Positions 8,900 through 17,905 are shown, numbered from the stretch's first letter. The stretch: DNA of 64,000 nt from DATAYA01 sp963754235 (GCA_963754235.1 CAVWFK010000018.1:124001-188000); one strand, 5' to 3'. Program-made: numbers and translations. Notes: generated from the sequence alone by a model not told the origin.

Positions 8900-9670
8900 T
8901 CAGGCGGTAAACAGGCGCTCCGGGTCGAGCATCCTCAAGGTTTCCAGCTCGTTTGTCGACGGCGGCTCGGTGACGGCGACTTTGCCATCGAAGCCGAGAT
9001 CGAAGCCGGTGTTGTCCTGAACCTGCTCCCGGCTGACGCCGGGGTTGAGGGCCAGTACCTGCATGCGTCGCGCCTCGTCATCAAAGCCGAACACCGCAAG
9101 CTCGGTGATGACGCGGAACATGCCGCCGGCGAGGAGACCGCTGCCGCGGCGCGTGTCGTGTCCGCGGATGAAGCCGGGACTGGTGATGAAGTCCACATGC
9201 TCCACGAAGCGGCGCTTCTCGTGCTTCATGGCGACGATCATTGTGGCAAGGCTTGAGATGTCGTTGCCGCCACCGGTCCCCGGCAGACGCGTCTTCGGGG
9301 CGGCCGGATCACCGATGAACGACGAGTTCAGATTGCCGTACTGATCGATCTGCGCGCCGCCCATGAAGCCAATATCGACGTAGCCGCGCTGTAGCAGCAA
9401 CAGCACGTCGGCGCTGCCGAGCACCATGTTTGCCCGCTTGGTGCAGCGCTGATCATTGGTGGAGGGCGGCAGCTTGCCGGGTTCGACGAAAGCGCCGATG
9501 ACGCCACCCTCGAAGAGGATGGTCAGGCCCGGGCAGTGCAGCCGCTGGGCCAGCGTCGCGGCAAGGAGCGGAATGCCGACGCCGGCAAACACGACCTGAC
9601 CGTCCTGGAGGTGGCGCGCGCTCAGGACCGCCAGTATTTCGGCCGCGGTATAGCGCGGGATCTCAGTCAT
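8900..9670 (-). CDS. CoA-transferase subunit beta (glutaconate/3-oxoacid type)
   Basis: The 256-residue protein is a family I CoA-transferase beta subunit. YTAAEILAVLSARHLQDGQ opens the domain; LTILFEGGVIGAF carries the conserved catalytic-type Glu; GSADVLLLLQRGYVDIGFMG and GGGNDISSL follow. Keeping the Glu argues for a real transferase rather than the ring-hydrolase variants (IpdAB type) that have lost it. The ATG at 9670 overlaps the alpha-subunit stop by eight bases and fits the conserved N-terminus; the frame is open further upstream inside the alpha gene without conservation. With the alpha subunit it would move CoA onto a carboxylic acid made in the pathway (inference). Confidence 0.9.
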   Translation of the reverse strand: MTEIPRYTAAEILAVLSARHLQDGQVVFAGVGIPLLAATLAQRLHCPGLTILFEGGVIGAFVEPGKLPPSTNDQRCTKRANMVLGSADVLLLLQRGYVDIGFMGGAQIDQYGNLNSSFIGDPAAPKTRLPGTGGGNDISSLATMIVAMKHEKRRFVEHVDFITSPGFIRGHDTRRGSGLLAGGMFRVITELAVFGFDDEARRMQVLALNPGVSREQVQDNTGFDLGFDGKVAVTEPPSTNELETLRMLDPERLFTA

Positions 9671-10628
9671 TGTAGATGCTCCGACCCTTCCTGCTCGCTT
9701 CGATGATTTCATCCAGGCCAATGAGCGACAGGAAATCCGTCCACGTCTTCGGACCGTAGACGTGGCGCTCAAGGTAGTCACGCATGCCCTTGACGGGTTC
9801 GGCGTTCACCTGGGCGACGTAGGCTTCCATGTGCTGCATCATCGGCTCGTAGAGCCCGAAGCATTCATGCGGCGCGGCGCCGTAGGGAACCTCGGCCACG
9901 GCGTCGACGCACAGGGACGGGATCTTGGTCCGGTCGGGTGCCCGTCGGATCTGCTCGTTCGAGACGATGCGCTCCGTCGTCAGGATCACCCGAGTGGCCG
10001 CCATGGCGAGGTCGATGTCCATGAACTGGAGACCGTCTATCTGGGCATTGCCGTATGGGTCGCAACGTTGCACATGAATGAGCGCTACATCCGGGTTGAG
10101 TGCCGGCACGAGAAGGAGCTTCTCGCCGGTGAAGGGGCAATCGACTTCCTTTGCTTCCGGCCGCAGCTTTAGGATATCGGAACCAAGCATCGAGCGGATC
10201 GGCAGGAACGGGACGCCCATGCCGCCGGCACGGAAGCGCATGCCGATCGCCATATGGCTCCATTCCTCGAAGCGCTTATTGCCCTTCTCGATATGGTGAC
10301 GCATCACCTTCGACAGACCCCACAGGATGCCCTGAGCAAACCAGCTGGTGATGATTTCGTCGGCGATATCGGAACCCAGAAGCAAGTCGCCATCGGTCGA
10401 GACGATGCAGCGCGAGCAGGACAGGTGCTTGCGCCGCTGGCGGATCAGCTCCCAGATCATCGCCATTGGCGTCCGCGACATCGTCGAACCGCCGATGCCA
10501 ACCGTCATCCCATCCTGGACGAAAGATGCCGCTTCCCGCAGGGACATGACTTTCTCGCGCAGGCTTCTGTCCCGCTGGGTCAGATTCCGCCGCAGCGTCG
10601 TATAGGGTTGTACTGGCGATGCGAGCAC
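9663..10628 (-). CDS. CoA-transferase subunit alpha (glutaconate/3-oxoacid type)
   Basis: This 321-residue protein is the alpha partner of the preceding entry. Family features are SLREKVMSLREAASFVQDG, the glycine-rich VGIGGSTMSRTP, the GMGVPFLPIRSMLGSD stretch, and DVALIHVQRCDPYGNAQIDG. The start was set at GTG 10628 because a strong AGGAGG lies five bases upstream; it also falls 26 bases after the fbiC stop. The frame continues open through fbiC, but that part is antisense-like and unconserved. Position directly behind fbiC shows that F420 synthesis and the catabolic genes share a transcript. Confidence 0.9.
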   Translation of the reverse strand: MLASPVQPYTTLRRNLTQRDRSLREKVMSLREAASFVQDGMTVGIGGSTMSRTPMAMIWELIRQRRKHLSCSRCIVSTDGDLLLGSDIADEIITSWFAQGILWGLSKVMRHHIEKGNKRFEEWSHMAIGMRFRAGGMGVPFLPIRSMLGSDILKLRPEAKEVDCPFTGEKLLLVPALNPDVALIHVQRCDPYGNAQIDGLQFMDIDLAMAATRVILTTERIVSNEQIRRAPDRTKIPSLCVDAVAEVPYGAAPHECFGLYEPMMQHMEAYVAQVNAEPVKGMRDYLERHVYGPKTWTDFLSLIGLDEIIEASRKGRSIYND

Positions 10629-10633
10629 CGGTT

Positions 10634-10639
10634 CCTCCT
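10634..10639 (-). promoter_or_regulatory. Shine-Dalgarno AGGAGG deciding a GTG start
   Basis: Perfect AGGAGG on the minus strand, five bases before the GTG at 10628. It fixes the CoA-transferase alpha start and rules out the longer upstream frame. Confidence 0.75.
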
Positions 10640-10654
10640 GCGTGCGGGCCAAGC

Positions 10655-13084
10655 TCAGGTTCCGCCGCTGCCGGCGGCTGCCACGGCCCCTATGCCGGCC
10701 TGCCGCCGCTCCAGCGCCGCGTCGAACGATCGCGTTCGGCGCTCCGCGGAGGCATTGCCGTACACGGTGGTGCGCTGACGCGGCAGCCGGCCGGCCGTGC
10801 GAATAAGCGCCTCCATCCGCTGCGGCGTCATCTCCTGCCCGTGGCCGGCGCCGGCCGCACGCGAGATGCTCTCGTCCATCAGCGTACCGCCGAGATCGTT
10901 CACGCCCGCCCTCAAGGAAAGGCGCGCACCATCGCCCCCGAGTTTCACCCAGGACGCCTGGATGTTGGTGATGTGCGGATGGAGCACGAGCCGCGCGACC
11001 GCGTGCATCAAGATGGATTCGCGGAACGTGGGCCCCGGCCGCGAGCGGCCCTTGAGGTAGATCGGCGCCTCCATGTGGACGAAGGGAAGCGGCACGAATT
11101 CGGTGAAGCCTCCGGTCTCGATCTGCAGGTCGCGCACCCGGATCAGATGTCGCGCCCAGTGCTCGTAGCGCTCGATATGACCGAACATGATGGTGGCAGT
11201 CGATCGCAGCCCGAGGCGGTGCGCCGTGCGCATGACGGCGAGCCATTCCGCCGTGTTCACCTTGCCTGGGCAGAGAAACTGCCGCACCTCGTCGTCCAGG
11301 ATCTCCGCCGCCGTTCCCGGCAACGTGCCGAGGCCGGAGGCCTTCAGCTCGGCGAGGAACTCGGCGACCGGAATGCCAAGCGTCTTGGCGCCCTGCGACA
11401 CCTCGAGCGGCGAGAAAGCATGGATGTGGATTTCCGGCACGCTCGCCTTCACCGCCTGGCAGATCTCGATGTATTTCCGGCCGGTATAGGACGGATGGAT
11501 ACCCCCCTGCATGCAGACTTCGGTCGCACCCCGCTCCCAGGCTTCACGAACGCGACCCGCCACCTCCTCCATCTCGAGGTCATAAGCCTTGCCGCGCAGG
11601 TTTTCGCTGAGTTTTCCCTTGGAGAAGGCACAGAACTGGCACTTGAAGTAGCAGATGTTGGTGTAGTTGATGTTACGGGTGACGACATAGCTGACCGCAT
11701 CGCCGTTGACCCTGCGGCGCAGCGCATCGGCGGTGTGGCAGACCGAAGTGAACCCCTCCCGCCGGGTCCGAAACAGGGCGACGATGTCGGCCTCCGTCAG
11801 CAGCCTGCCCTCGTGCACCTTGTCGAGGATCGATCGCAGTTGAGCCGGGACGCGCGCCGGCGGATCGGCGTGAATGAGCGCCACATCGTGCGGCAGCGGT
11901 GCATCGGCGCGCCCCGGGCACCAGAACTCGGCGCGCGGCCAGCCATCGCCATCGACCCGATCGTAGAGGCGCTTGCGCAGACCCGCATCGACCCAACGCA
12001 GTGGATGGCGCGCATAGGCGGGATAGATCGCGAGCCGTTCCGCCAGCACCTTGCCGGCCGACGCGGTGGCAGCTTCGAGCGTCGTCAGATGCGGCCAGGG
12101 CGCCTCCGGATTGACGTGATCGGGCGTGACCGGGGAGACGCCGCCCCAGTCATTGATCCCGGCCGCCACCAGTGCCGTGAGCGCGCCGGAGCTAAGATTG
12201 GGCGGCGCCTGGAGGTTCATCTGCGGCTCGAACAGCAGACGGGCGACGGCAATCGTCCACATATGATCGTCAAGCGACGGCGCCGCCACCGCCGCCATGC
12301 GCGTCCCCGGCTTTGGCCGAAAATTCTGAATGATGATCTCCTGGATGTGGCCGTAGGTGTCGTTAAGCTGGCGCAGCGCGAGCAGCGCATCGATCCGTTC
12401 CTCCCGGGTCTCGCCGATGCCGATCAGGATGCCTGAGGTGAACGGAATGGCGTGGTCGCCCGCGCGCCGGATCGTGTCGAGGCGCGCCGCCGGCAGCTTG
12501 TCCGGCGAACCGTGGTGAGGCTGCCCGTTGCCGCAAAGCCGCTCCGATGCGCTCTCCAGCATGAGGCCCTGGGACACCGATACGCGGCGCAAGCTGGCGA
12601 GATCGGCGTCCGACATCACTCCCGGATTGAGGTGCGGAAGCAGCCCGGTCTGCTCCAACACGAGCGCCGCCATCTCGGCGAGGTAGGATAGTGTCGTTTC
12701 ATGGCCGAGTGCGCGCAGCTCGTCGCGACAAATCCCGTAGCGCCGCTCCGGCTTGTCGCCGAGTGTGAACAGCGCTTCTTTGCAACCAGCGCGCCTCCCA
12801 GCCTCGGCGATGGCAAGCACCGCGTCGCGCGAGAGATAGGCGTGCTCGTCCGCGCGCGGCCGATGGGCGAAAGTACAGTAGTGACACACATCACGGCAGA
12901 GTTGCGTCAGCGGGATGAACACCTTGCGTGAATAGGAAACGACGTTGCCGTGGGCCGCATCCCGACGTCGGGCCGCCGCCGCCAGCAGCGTGGTTCGATC
13001 CGGAAGGTCGACGAGGCTCAGCGCCTCCTCGCGACTGAGCCGACGATCGGCGGAAAACTGCGAAAGCAATTCGGACGGATTCAT
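10655..13084 (-). CDS. fbiC: 7,8-didemethyl-8-hydroxy-5-deazariboflavin (Fo) synthase, CofG-CofH fusion
   Basis: This 809-residue protein holds two radical-SAM domains, the bifunctional FbiC form of Fo synthase. The N-terminal CofG half has CRDVCHYC (C63, C67, C70) and the C-terminal CofH half has CYFKCQFC (C478, C482, C485). Together they join tyrosine with 5-amino-6-ribitylaminouracil to give the deazaflavin chromophore Fo. Other family segments are LFTLGDKPE in the first half and VCMQGGIHP in the second. The ATG at 13084 overlaps the cofC stop by four bases and is preferred over the longer frame to 13153. Fused FbiC is typical of Actinobacteria and of the F420-making Proteobacteria; archaea usually have two separate proteins. 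Confidence 0.96.
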   Translation of the reverse strand: MNPSELLSQFSADRRLSREEALSLVDLPDRTTLLAAAARRRDAAHGNVVSYSRKVFIPLTQLCRDVCHYCTFAHRPRADEHAYLSRDAVLAIAEAGRRAGCKEALFTLGDKPERRYGICRDELRALGHETTLSYLAEMAALVLEQTGLLPHLNPGVMSDADLASLRRVSVSQGLMLESASERLCGNGQPHHGSPDKLPAARLDTIRRAGDHAIPFTSGILIGIGETREERIDALLALRQLNDTYGHIQEIIIQNFRPKPGTRMAAVAAPSLDDHMWTIAVARLLFEPQMNLQAPPNLSSGALTALVAAGINDWGGVSPVTPDHVNPEAPWPHLTTLEAATASAGKVLAERLAIYPAYARHPLRWVDAGLRKRLYDRVDGDGWPRAEFWCPGRADAPLPHDVALIHADPPARVPAQLRSILDKVHEGRLLTEADIVALFRTRREGFTSVCHTADALRRRVNGDAVSYVVTRNINYTNICYFKCQFCAFSKGKLSENLRGKAYDLEMEEVAGRVREAWERGATEVCMQGGIHPSYTGRKYIEICQAVKASVPEIHIHAFSPLEVSQGAKTLGIPVAEFLAELKASGLGTLPGTAAEILDDEVRQFLCPGKVNTAEWLAVMRTAHRLGLRSTATIMFGHIERYEHWARHLIRVRDLQIETGGFTEFVPLPFVHMEAPIYLKGRSRPGPTFRESILMHAVARLVLHPHITNIQASWVKLGGDGARLSLRAGVNDLGGTLMDESISRAAGAGHGQEMTPQRMEALIRTAGRLPRQRTTVYGNASAERRTRSFDAALERRQAGIGAVAAAGSGGT

Positions 13085-13785
13085 TGTGGCCACGCCTTCT
13101 CGCGCAGATCTGCCGGAACGGTCGGTGTTGTGATCTCGAAGCGGCGCAAGCACGCGCGCGTCCTCGCGCCGGCACGAAGCCGCGCGTCGAAGACGAGGTC
13201 AGCGACGGTGTCGATGTCGTGGCCGGCGCCGTCGAGCACGAGAGTGACCGGTCGCACGCCGATCGCCGCAGCGGCGGCAAGGTGTCGAGCGAAGCTGTCG
13301 CAACCGAACGCCGGTGCCATCACGCCGGCGGGCGACAGCGCCAGGATGTTGGTGCCGCCGTCACGCGTCGCCGGCGCGATCACCACGGGGGAACGCGCGA
13401 GTGCGATGCGTATGGCACGAAGCTCATCCGAGCTGACGAAAGGAAGATCGCCGGGAACGACGACCACCCCGGACCCGCCGACGACACGGACCGCGCGAAT
13501 GCCGCGCAGGACTGCGTCGTTGGTACCACTCTCAAGTGGATCGGCGATCACCTTCGCGCCGAACGCCTCGGCAATGGCGGCGGCCTCTGCATCGCAGGTC
13601 ACGACGGCAGTTCCGGCGAACCCCTCCGTGCGCGCGAGCTGCTCCAGCACGTCCCCCAGCATCGCCTTTGCAAGTGCCGCCCGCCCGGCTTGCCCGAGCA
13701 CGTCGGCGAGGCGCGCCTTGGCGCGATCGAACCGCTTGACCGGCACGACCGCCCAGATCCCATCACCAGGAGCGTGAGGCATCAT
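13081..13785 (-). CDS. cofC: 2-phospho-L-lactate (or related) guanylyltransferase, CofC/FbiD
   Basis: The 234-residue protein is a nucleotidyltransferase that activates the three-carbon phosphoacid used to build the F420 side chain. Motifs seen are WAVVPVKRFDRAKARLADVL (GTP-binding N-terminus), ADPLESGTNDAVLRGI, VVPGDLPFV (metal-binding Asp) and PATRDGGTNIL. Whether the natural substrate is 2-phospholactate, phosphoenolpyruvate or 3-phosphoglycerate cannot be read from these residues. It starts with tandem ATGs, the first overlapping the cofD stop, and ends in a four-base overlap with fbiC. Confidence 0.93.
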   Translation of the reverse strand: MMPHAPGDGIWAVVPVKRFDRAKARLADVLGQAGRAALAKAMLGDVLEQLARTEGFAGTAVVTCDAEAAAIAEAFGAKVIADPLESGTNDAVLRGIRAVRVVGGSGVVVVPGDLPFVSSDELRAIRIALARSPVVIAPATRDGGTNILALSPAGVMAPAFGCDSFARHLAAAAAIGVRPVTLVLDGAGHDIDTVADLVFDARLRAGARTRACLRRFEITTPTVPADLREKAWPQ

Positions 13786-14759
13786 GACGTGGTCGCCCTT
13801 CCGGATGCGATCTCGTCGGCGAAGGTGAGCACGTCAAGGGCGAGGCGCTCGCGATCCGCGGTGCTCCGCATCAGCGTGCTTACGACCTTGACGGCAATCC
13901 CCGCTACGTTTCGCTCAGCGGCATCGCTCGTGTCGATGACCAGGCCGTTGATCAGACCACGGTAGTGCTCGGCGATCGCCCGCTGCGTCGTGGGGATACC
14001 GAGCTCATCCATGATCTTCGTGGTCGGCCCTTTGACCGCCACACCGCCTATAATGGGTGATACAGCGACGATCGGCGCGCCGCTCGCCTCCAGCAGAAGC
14101 CGGATCTCGGGCATCGCAAGGATCGGATCGATGCTCAGATACGGATTGGACGGGCAGATAACGACGGCGCGAAGGGCGGTCGCCTGCAATGCCGCACGGA
14201 CCGGTGCCGGCAGCGTCGCCTCTCGCGCGCCGTCGAAGTGAATGCCGCGCACCTCAGGGGCGCAGCGGCGTTCCACGAAATAACGCTGGAAGGGCAAAGG
14301 TCCTTCAGAGGTGTGGACGATCGTGCGGACCTGGCTGTCCGACATCGGCAGGATCGCTGCACGAATACCGAGCCATCGGGCGATGTCGTCAACGACCGCC
14401 GTCAGCGAACGCCCGCTGCGCAGTTGGTGCGTGCGCACCACGTGCAGGGCGAGGTCCCGGTCGCCGAGCTGGAACCAGGACTCGGCGCCAAGCTCCGTGA
14501 CCGATGCCATGAAGTTCCAGCTCTCGTCGGCGCGGCCCCAGCCCCGCTCCGCGTCGGCGCGACCGCTCAGCGTATAGAGCACGGTATCGATGTCGGGCGA
14601 GATCGCCAGCCCCAGATGCTCGAAATCGTCGGCCGTATTGACGATGAGGGTCAGATCTTGGCCGACCGCGCGCGCCAGCCCGAGGGCGAGCTTGGCGCCA
14701 CCGATCCCGCCACACAGGGCGACAACACGACGCCTTGCAGGAGATGAGGGCGCGTTCAT
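13782..14759 (-). CDS. cofD: 2-phospho-L-lactate transferase (F420-0 or dehydro-F420-0 synthesis), CofD/FbiA
   Basis: This 325-residue enzyme joins the GDP- or GMP-activated phosphoacid from CofC to Fo, giving F420-0. The family pattern is clear: VALCGGIGGAKLALGLA (nucleotide-binding loop), VNTADDFEHLGLAISPDIDT (Fo/metal site), ICPSNPYLSIDPIL and SPIIGGVAVKGPTTKIM. Length is normal for the family (about 310-330). Four-base overlaps with cofE upstream and cofC downstream show tight translational coupling. Confidence 0.96.
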   Translation of the reverse strand: MNAPSSPARRRVVALCGGIGGAKLALGLARAVGQDLTLIVNTADDFEHLGLAISPDIDTVLYTLSGRADAERGWGRADESWNFMASVTELGAESWFQLGDRDLALHVVRTHQLRSGRSLTAVVDDIARWLGIRAAILPMSDSQVRTIVHTSEGPLPFQRYFVERRCAPEVRGIHFDGAREATLPAPVRAALQATALRAVVICPSNPYLSIDPILAMPEIRLLLEASGAPIVAVSPIIGGVAVKGPTTKIMDELGIPTTQRAIAEHYRGLINGLVIDTSDAAERNVAGIAVKVVSTLMRSTADRERLALDVLTFADEIASGRATTS

Positions 14760-15526
14760 CGAAACAAATCTCGCTCCCGGCTGCGGACGAGCGTGGCGGC
14801 CGGACGCTCGGGCGCATCGAGCCGGAAGCCGCGGACGAGGACGGCCGGAATGCCCTCGGCTGCTTGACCCATCATGAGCGACCCTGCCGAAGCGAGTTCG
14901 TCAGCAACGGCGATCTCCGTCACTCTCAGCTTGCGGCCGAAGAGGTCTTCGCTCCCGACGCGATCGACCAGGGAAGGCAGGCCTGCCGCACCAAGTGCGA
15001 CGCCAACCACGCCATTCCGCCAGGGCCGCCCGAAACTGTCGTTGATAAGAACGCCAATCGAGACGCCGAAGATTTGATCGAGCTGCTTTTTCAACTCCAT
15101 TGCCGAGCCGTCGGGATTGCGCGGCAGCAAAAGCACGCGGCCCGAGCCTTCCCCGTGCGCAATATTGGACTCGTCGATCCCGGCATTCGCCATGACGAAG
15201 CCCAGCGTGTGTGCCGCAATGACCACATGTCGCCCGACTTTAAGAATTTCCTCGGATTCGGAAAGGATGACCTCGACGTGGCGCGGATCCTTGCCCGTCT
15301 GTCGCGCGAGCGCGACGGCCTGCTCGGATGGCACGATTTGGTCCAGATCGACATAGCGCCCCTCGGCCTTCGACACGATTTTCTGTGCGATCACCAGAAT
15401 GTCACCGTTGCGGAGGCCGACCTTCGTGCTTCGCAGGACATGCGCCAGGATCGCGGCCAAATCGTCGCCTGGCTCGACGAGCGGTATCCCCGGCAGGGGC
15501 AAGAAGGAGACGGGGGTAACGCTCAT
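14756..15526 (-). CDS. cofE: Coenzyme F420-0:L-glutamate ligase, CofE/FbiB N-domain type
   Basis: The 256-residue protein adds gamma-linked glutamates to F420-0. It shows the family segments VLVIAQKIVSKAEGR-like (here ILVIAQKIVSKAEGR), VFVMANAGIDESN-like (here GFVMANAGIDESN) and INDSFGRPWRNGVVGVALG. It lacks the C-terminal nitroreductase-like domain of mycobacterial FbiB, so it is a stand-alone CofE. If the CofC precursor is phosphoenolpyruvate, a separate dehydro-F420-0 reductase would be needed, and none is seen here. It starts six bases after the npdG stop. Confidence 0.95.
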   Translation of the reverse strand: MSVTPVSFLPLPGIPLVEPGDDLAAILAHVLRSTKVGLRNGDILVIAQKIVSKAEGRYVDLDQIVPSEQAVALARQTGKDPRHVEVILSESEEILKVGRHVVIAAHTLGFVMANAGIDESNIAHGEGSGRVLLLPRNPDGSAMELKKQLDQIFGVSIGVLINDSFGRPWRNGVVGVALGAAGLPSLVDRVGSEDLFGRKLRVTEIAVADELASAGSLMMGQAAEGIPAVLVRGFRLDAPERPAATLVRSRERDLFR

Positions 15527-15532
15527 CGATGG

Positions 15533-16198
15533 CTAGCTCGGGCCGCCGCTGTCGAGGCCCGTGATGCCGATGCCGGCGCCCGAGACTTTGTATTGCCGGT
15601 TGATCCATATCAGCACCGAGGTCATAGCCTCGGCCGCCGCAGAATTGGCGAGTGCACCTCCGCCGACACCCCGTCGCGCGACTACGCCGGCGAGCTCGAT
15701 GACAGCATTGCGTGCCTCCTTGTTGTCGCTGAAGACGAGCACGTCGCAATCGGCGCGGCCGCCGGCATGCAGCTTCGCCGCACCGACATTGTGAAAGGCC
15801 GACACGACGCGCACGCCATCGCCAAGCAGGCGCTGGGCGATCTGCGCTGCCGAGCCCGCGCTCGGCAGCTGGACGGTCGAGACTTTTGGCGGGACAAGCG
15901 GCACGGCGGTATCGACAACGATCTTTCCCCCGACGACGCCCTTTATTTCCTCGATGATCTGGTCATGATTTGCGAAGGGAACGGCCAGCACCACGATATC
16001 GGCCGCACGCGCTGCGCCCACGTTGTCGTCGCCGACGATCGCGTTGCCGAGCCTTGCGGCGACGGCGGCCGCCTTGTCGTGAGAGCGCGAGCCAATGACG
16101 ATCCGGTAGCCGGCCGCGGCCCACCCTTTGGCGAGGCCGGACCCGAGATCGCCGGTTCCTCCGATGATACCGATGACCGGCCTTGACGCGTTCGACAT
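15533..16198 (-). CDS. npdG: F420-dependent NADP reductase (NADPH:F420 oxidoreductase)
   Basis: This 221-residue protein reduces F420 with NADPH (or the reverse), supplying F420H2 to F420-dependent enzymes. The N-terminal Rossmann motif is GIIGGTGDLGSGLAKGWAAA, followed by IVIGSRSHDKA, where the Ser-Arg pair is typical for NADPH. DIVVLAVPFANH and VVDTAVPLVPP follow, then HNVGAAKLH near the F420 pocket. It is the first gene of the operon, about 58 bases after a candidate promoter. Placing the reductase with the synthesis genes means the operon provides both the cofactor and its reduced form. NpdG/Fno is the matching known family (picrate degraders and archaea). Confidence 0.93.
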   Translation of the reverse strand: MSNASRPVIGIIGGTGDLGSGLAKGWAAAGYRIVIGSRSHDKAAAVAARLGNAIVGDDNVGAARAADIVVLAVPFANHDQIIEEIKGVVGGKIVVDTAVPLVPPKVSTVQLPSAGSAAQIAQRLLGDGVRVVSAFHNVGAAKLHAGGRADCDVLVFSDNKEARNAVIELAGVVARRGVGGGALANSAAAEAMTSVLIWINRQYKVSGAGIGITGLDSGGPS

Positions 16199-16263
16199 CG
16201 GCTTCTCCGCCCTTCGAGTCCGGTTCGCGATCGCTGGCGGGCCACATCCCGGTCACCCGACAA

Positions 16264-16292
16264 CACATACCATCATACAGCACATATGACAA
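16264..16292 (-). promoter_or_regulatory. Candidate sigma-70 promoter of the F420/catabolic operon
   Basis: On the minus strand TTGTCA (16292-16287) is followed after 17 bases by TATGTG (16269-16264), and the npdG ATG is about 65 bases further. The 176-base gap between livF and npdG is the only sizeable break before the 13-gene run. The -10 match is modest, so this is tentative. Confidence 0.4.
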
Positions 16293-16374
16293 GTACCAGC
16301 CGATACCCGCGCGGGGCGCCTGTGCAACACTCAGGACGGCGGCAGCACCTCGTTCCCGCGCGTGCCGCCGGTTT

Positions 16375-17100
16375 TCATGGTCCGACCTTGGCCATGGCGG
16401 CGCCAAGATAGACCGCGCGCACGTGCGGGTTGTTGATCAACTTCTCACCTTGTCCTTCAAGGGCCATCGAACCTGCCTCCAGAAGGTAGGCATAATCGCA
16501 CATGGCCAGAGCCGCATACGCGTTCTGCTCGACCATGAGCACGGTGGTTCCCGATGCCCGGATGTCGCGAATGATCGCGAATGTCTGATCGACGATGTTG
16601 GGAGCGAGACCCAGCGAGGGCTCGTCGAACATGACGAGCTTGGGCCTCGACATCAGCGCGCGGCCGATCGCCAACATCTGCTGCTCGCCGCCCGATAGCG
16701 TGCCGGCGAACTGCTTGCGCCGCTCCGCCAGCCGCGAGAAGACGCCGAAGATCCGATCCATGTCGGCGGCGATGCCCTTGGCGTCGGAGCGCAGATAGCA
16801 CCCCATTTCAAGGTTTTCGACGACGCTCATATCGGGGAAGACGTGGCGACCCTCCGGACAATGCGCGATGCCGAGGGCCAAGATCCGATCCGCGGAAAAG
16901 CCGGTGATGTTGCGCCCGTCGAAGATGATCTGGCCCGACGCTGCCGGCACCAGGCCGGATATGGCCCTGAGCGTCGTGGATTTGCCGGCACCGTTGGCGC
17001 CGATCAGCACGACGAGTTGCTTCTCCGGCACCTTGAGCGAGAGCTCCTTGATCGCCGTGACCTTGCCGTAGCGGCAGACGAGATTGCGGATCTCAAGCAT
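16375..17100 (-). CDS. Branched-chain amino acid type ABC transporter ATPase (LivF-like)
   Basis: This 241-residue ATPase has Walker A GANGAGKST, signature LSGGEQQMLAIGRAL, Walker B KLVMFDEPSLGLAP and the H-loop region VLMVEQNAYAAL. The spacing and the AVYLGAAM tail are typical of LivF. The ATG at 17100, overlapping the LivG stop by eight bases, gives the usual start MLEIRNLVCRYG. It is last in livHMGF and is followed by the F420 operon in the same direction, so the importer may feed that pathway. Confidence 0.93.
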   Translation of the reverse strand: MLEIRNLVCRYGKVTAIKELSLKVPEKQLVVLIGANGAGKSTTLRAISGLVPAASGQIIFDGRNITGFSADRILALGIAHCPEGRHVFPDMSVVENLEMGCYLRSDAKGIAADMDRIFGVFSRLAERRKQFAGTLSGGEQQMLAIGRALMSRPKLVMFDEPSLGLAPNIVDQTFAIIRDIRASGTTVLMVEQNAYAALAMCDYAYLLEAGSMALEGQGEKLINNPHVRAVYLGAAMAKVGP

Positions 17101-17905
17101 GTTTGACGCCCTGCCCCAGATAGGCCTGCCCCAGATAGGCCCGAATGACCTCGGGATCGCTCTGGATCGAGGACGGCGGCCCGTCGGCAATAATCCGTCC
17201 GTAGTTGAGGACGACAATGCGATCGGAGATGCCCATCACCATCGGCATGTCGTGCTCGACCAGCACGATCGTCATACCTCGCGCCCTGAGCTTGCCGATG
17301 AGCTCGATGAAGCGGCCGGTCTCCGATGCGTTCATGCCGGACACCGGCTCGTCGAGAAGCAAGGTCGCGGGGTCGGCCGCGAGCGCCAGCGCGACGCCGA
17401 GGAGCCGCTGGTTGCCGTAGGGCAGGCTTCCGCCGAGCTCGCTTGCGTGATGGGCGATGCCGACGAGTTCAAGGACCTCCCATGCCTTCTCCCGCAGCTC
17501 TCGTTCCGCCCGCCGCTCCTTCGGCAACAATAACAGGGTGCCGAGAATGCCTTCGGATTTCCGCCTGTGCAGGCCGATCAGGACGTTCTCGAAAACCGTG
17601 CACTTGTCGAAGAGATTGGTTCGCTGGAAAGTCCGCACCAGGCCGAGTGCCGCCACCTGATGCGGCTTGATGCCCGTCAATGGAGTGCCGCGGAAGGTCA
17701 CGACACCCTTCGTCGGCCTGAGAAAGCCGGTGACGACGTTGAACGCCGTGGTCTTGCCGGCGCCATTCGGCCCGATGAGGCTGACCAACTCCCCTTCCGC
17801 GACATGGAACGTCATGTCGTTGATGGCGACCAGACCGCCGAAATGCACCGCCACATGCTCGATTGCGAGGATCGATGTATCCGCCTGCCTGGGAAGCCCG
17901 CTCAC
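17093..17905 (-). CDS. Branched-chain amino acid type ABC transporter ATPase (LivG-like)
   Basis: The 270-residue ATPase has Walker A GPNGAGKTT, Walker B TLLLDEPVSGMNA and VLVEHDMPMVMGISDRIVVL. Its signature (GGSLPYGNQRLLGVA) is the LPYGxQR variant usual in LivG. The GTG at 17905 overlaps the LivM stop (GTGA) and was chosen over the long upstream frame, which lies antiphase inside livM. The C-terminus has a small in-frame duplication, AYLGQAYLGQG, matched by a repeated AGATAGGCC-type segment at about 17113-17142. Confidence 0.92.
   Translation of the reverse strand: MSGLPRQADTSILAIEHVAVHFGGLVAINDMTFHVAEGELVSLIGPNGAGKTTAFNVVTGFLRPTKGVVTFRGTPLTGIKPHQVAALGLVRTFQRTNLFDKCTVFENVLIGLHRRKSEGILGTLLLLPKERRAERELREKAWEVLELVGIAHHASELGGSLPYGNQRLLGVALALAADPATLLLDEPVSGMNASETGRFIELIGKLRARGMTIVLVEHDMPMVMGISDRIVVLNYGRIIADGPPSSIQSDPEVIRAYLGQAYLGQGVKHA

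Noticed and set aside
8900..10628. IpdAB-type ring hydrolase instead of CoA-transferase
   Set aside because: The beta subunit keeps the catalytic-type Glu (LFEGG) that IpdAB-like hydrolases have lost, so transferase is the better call.
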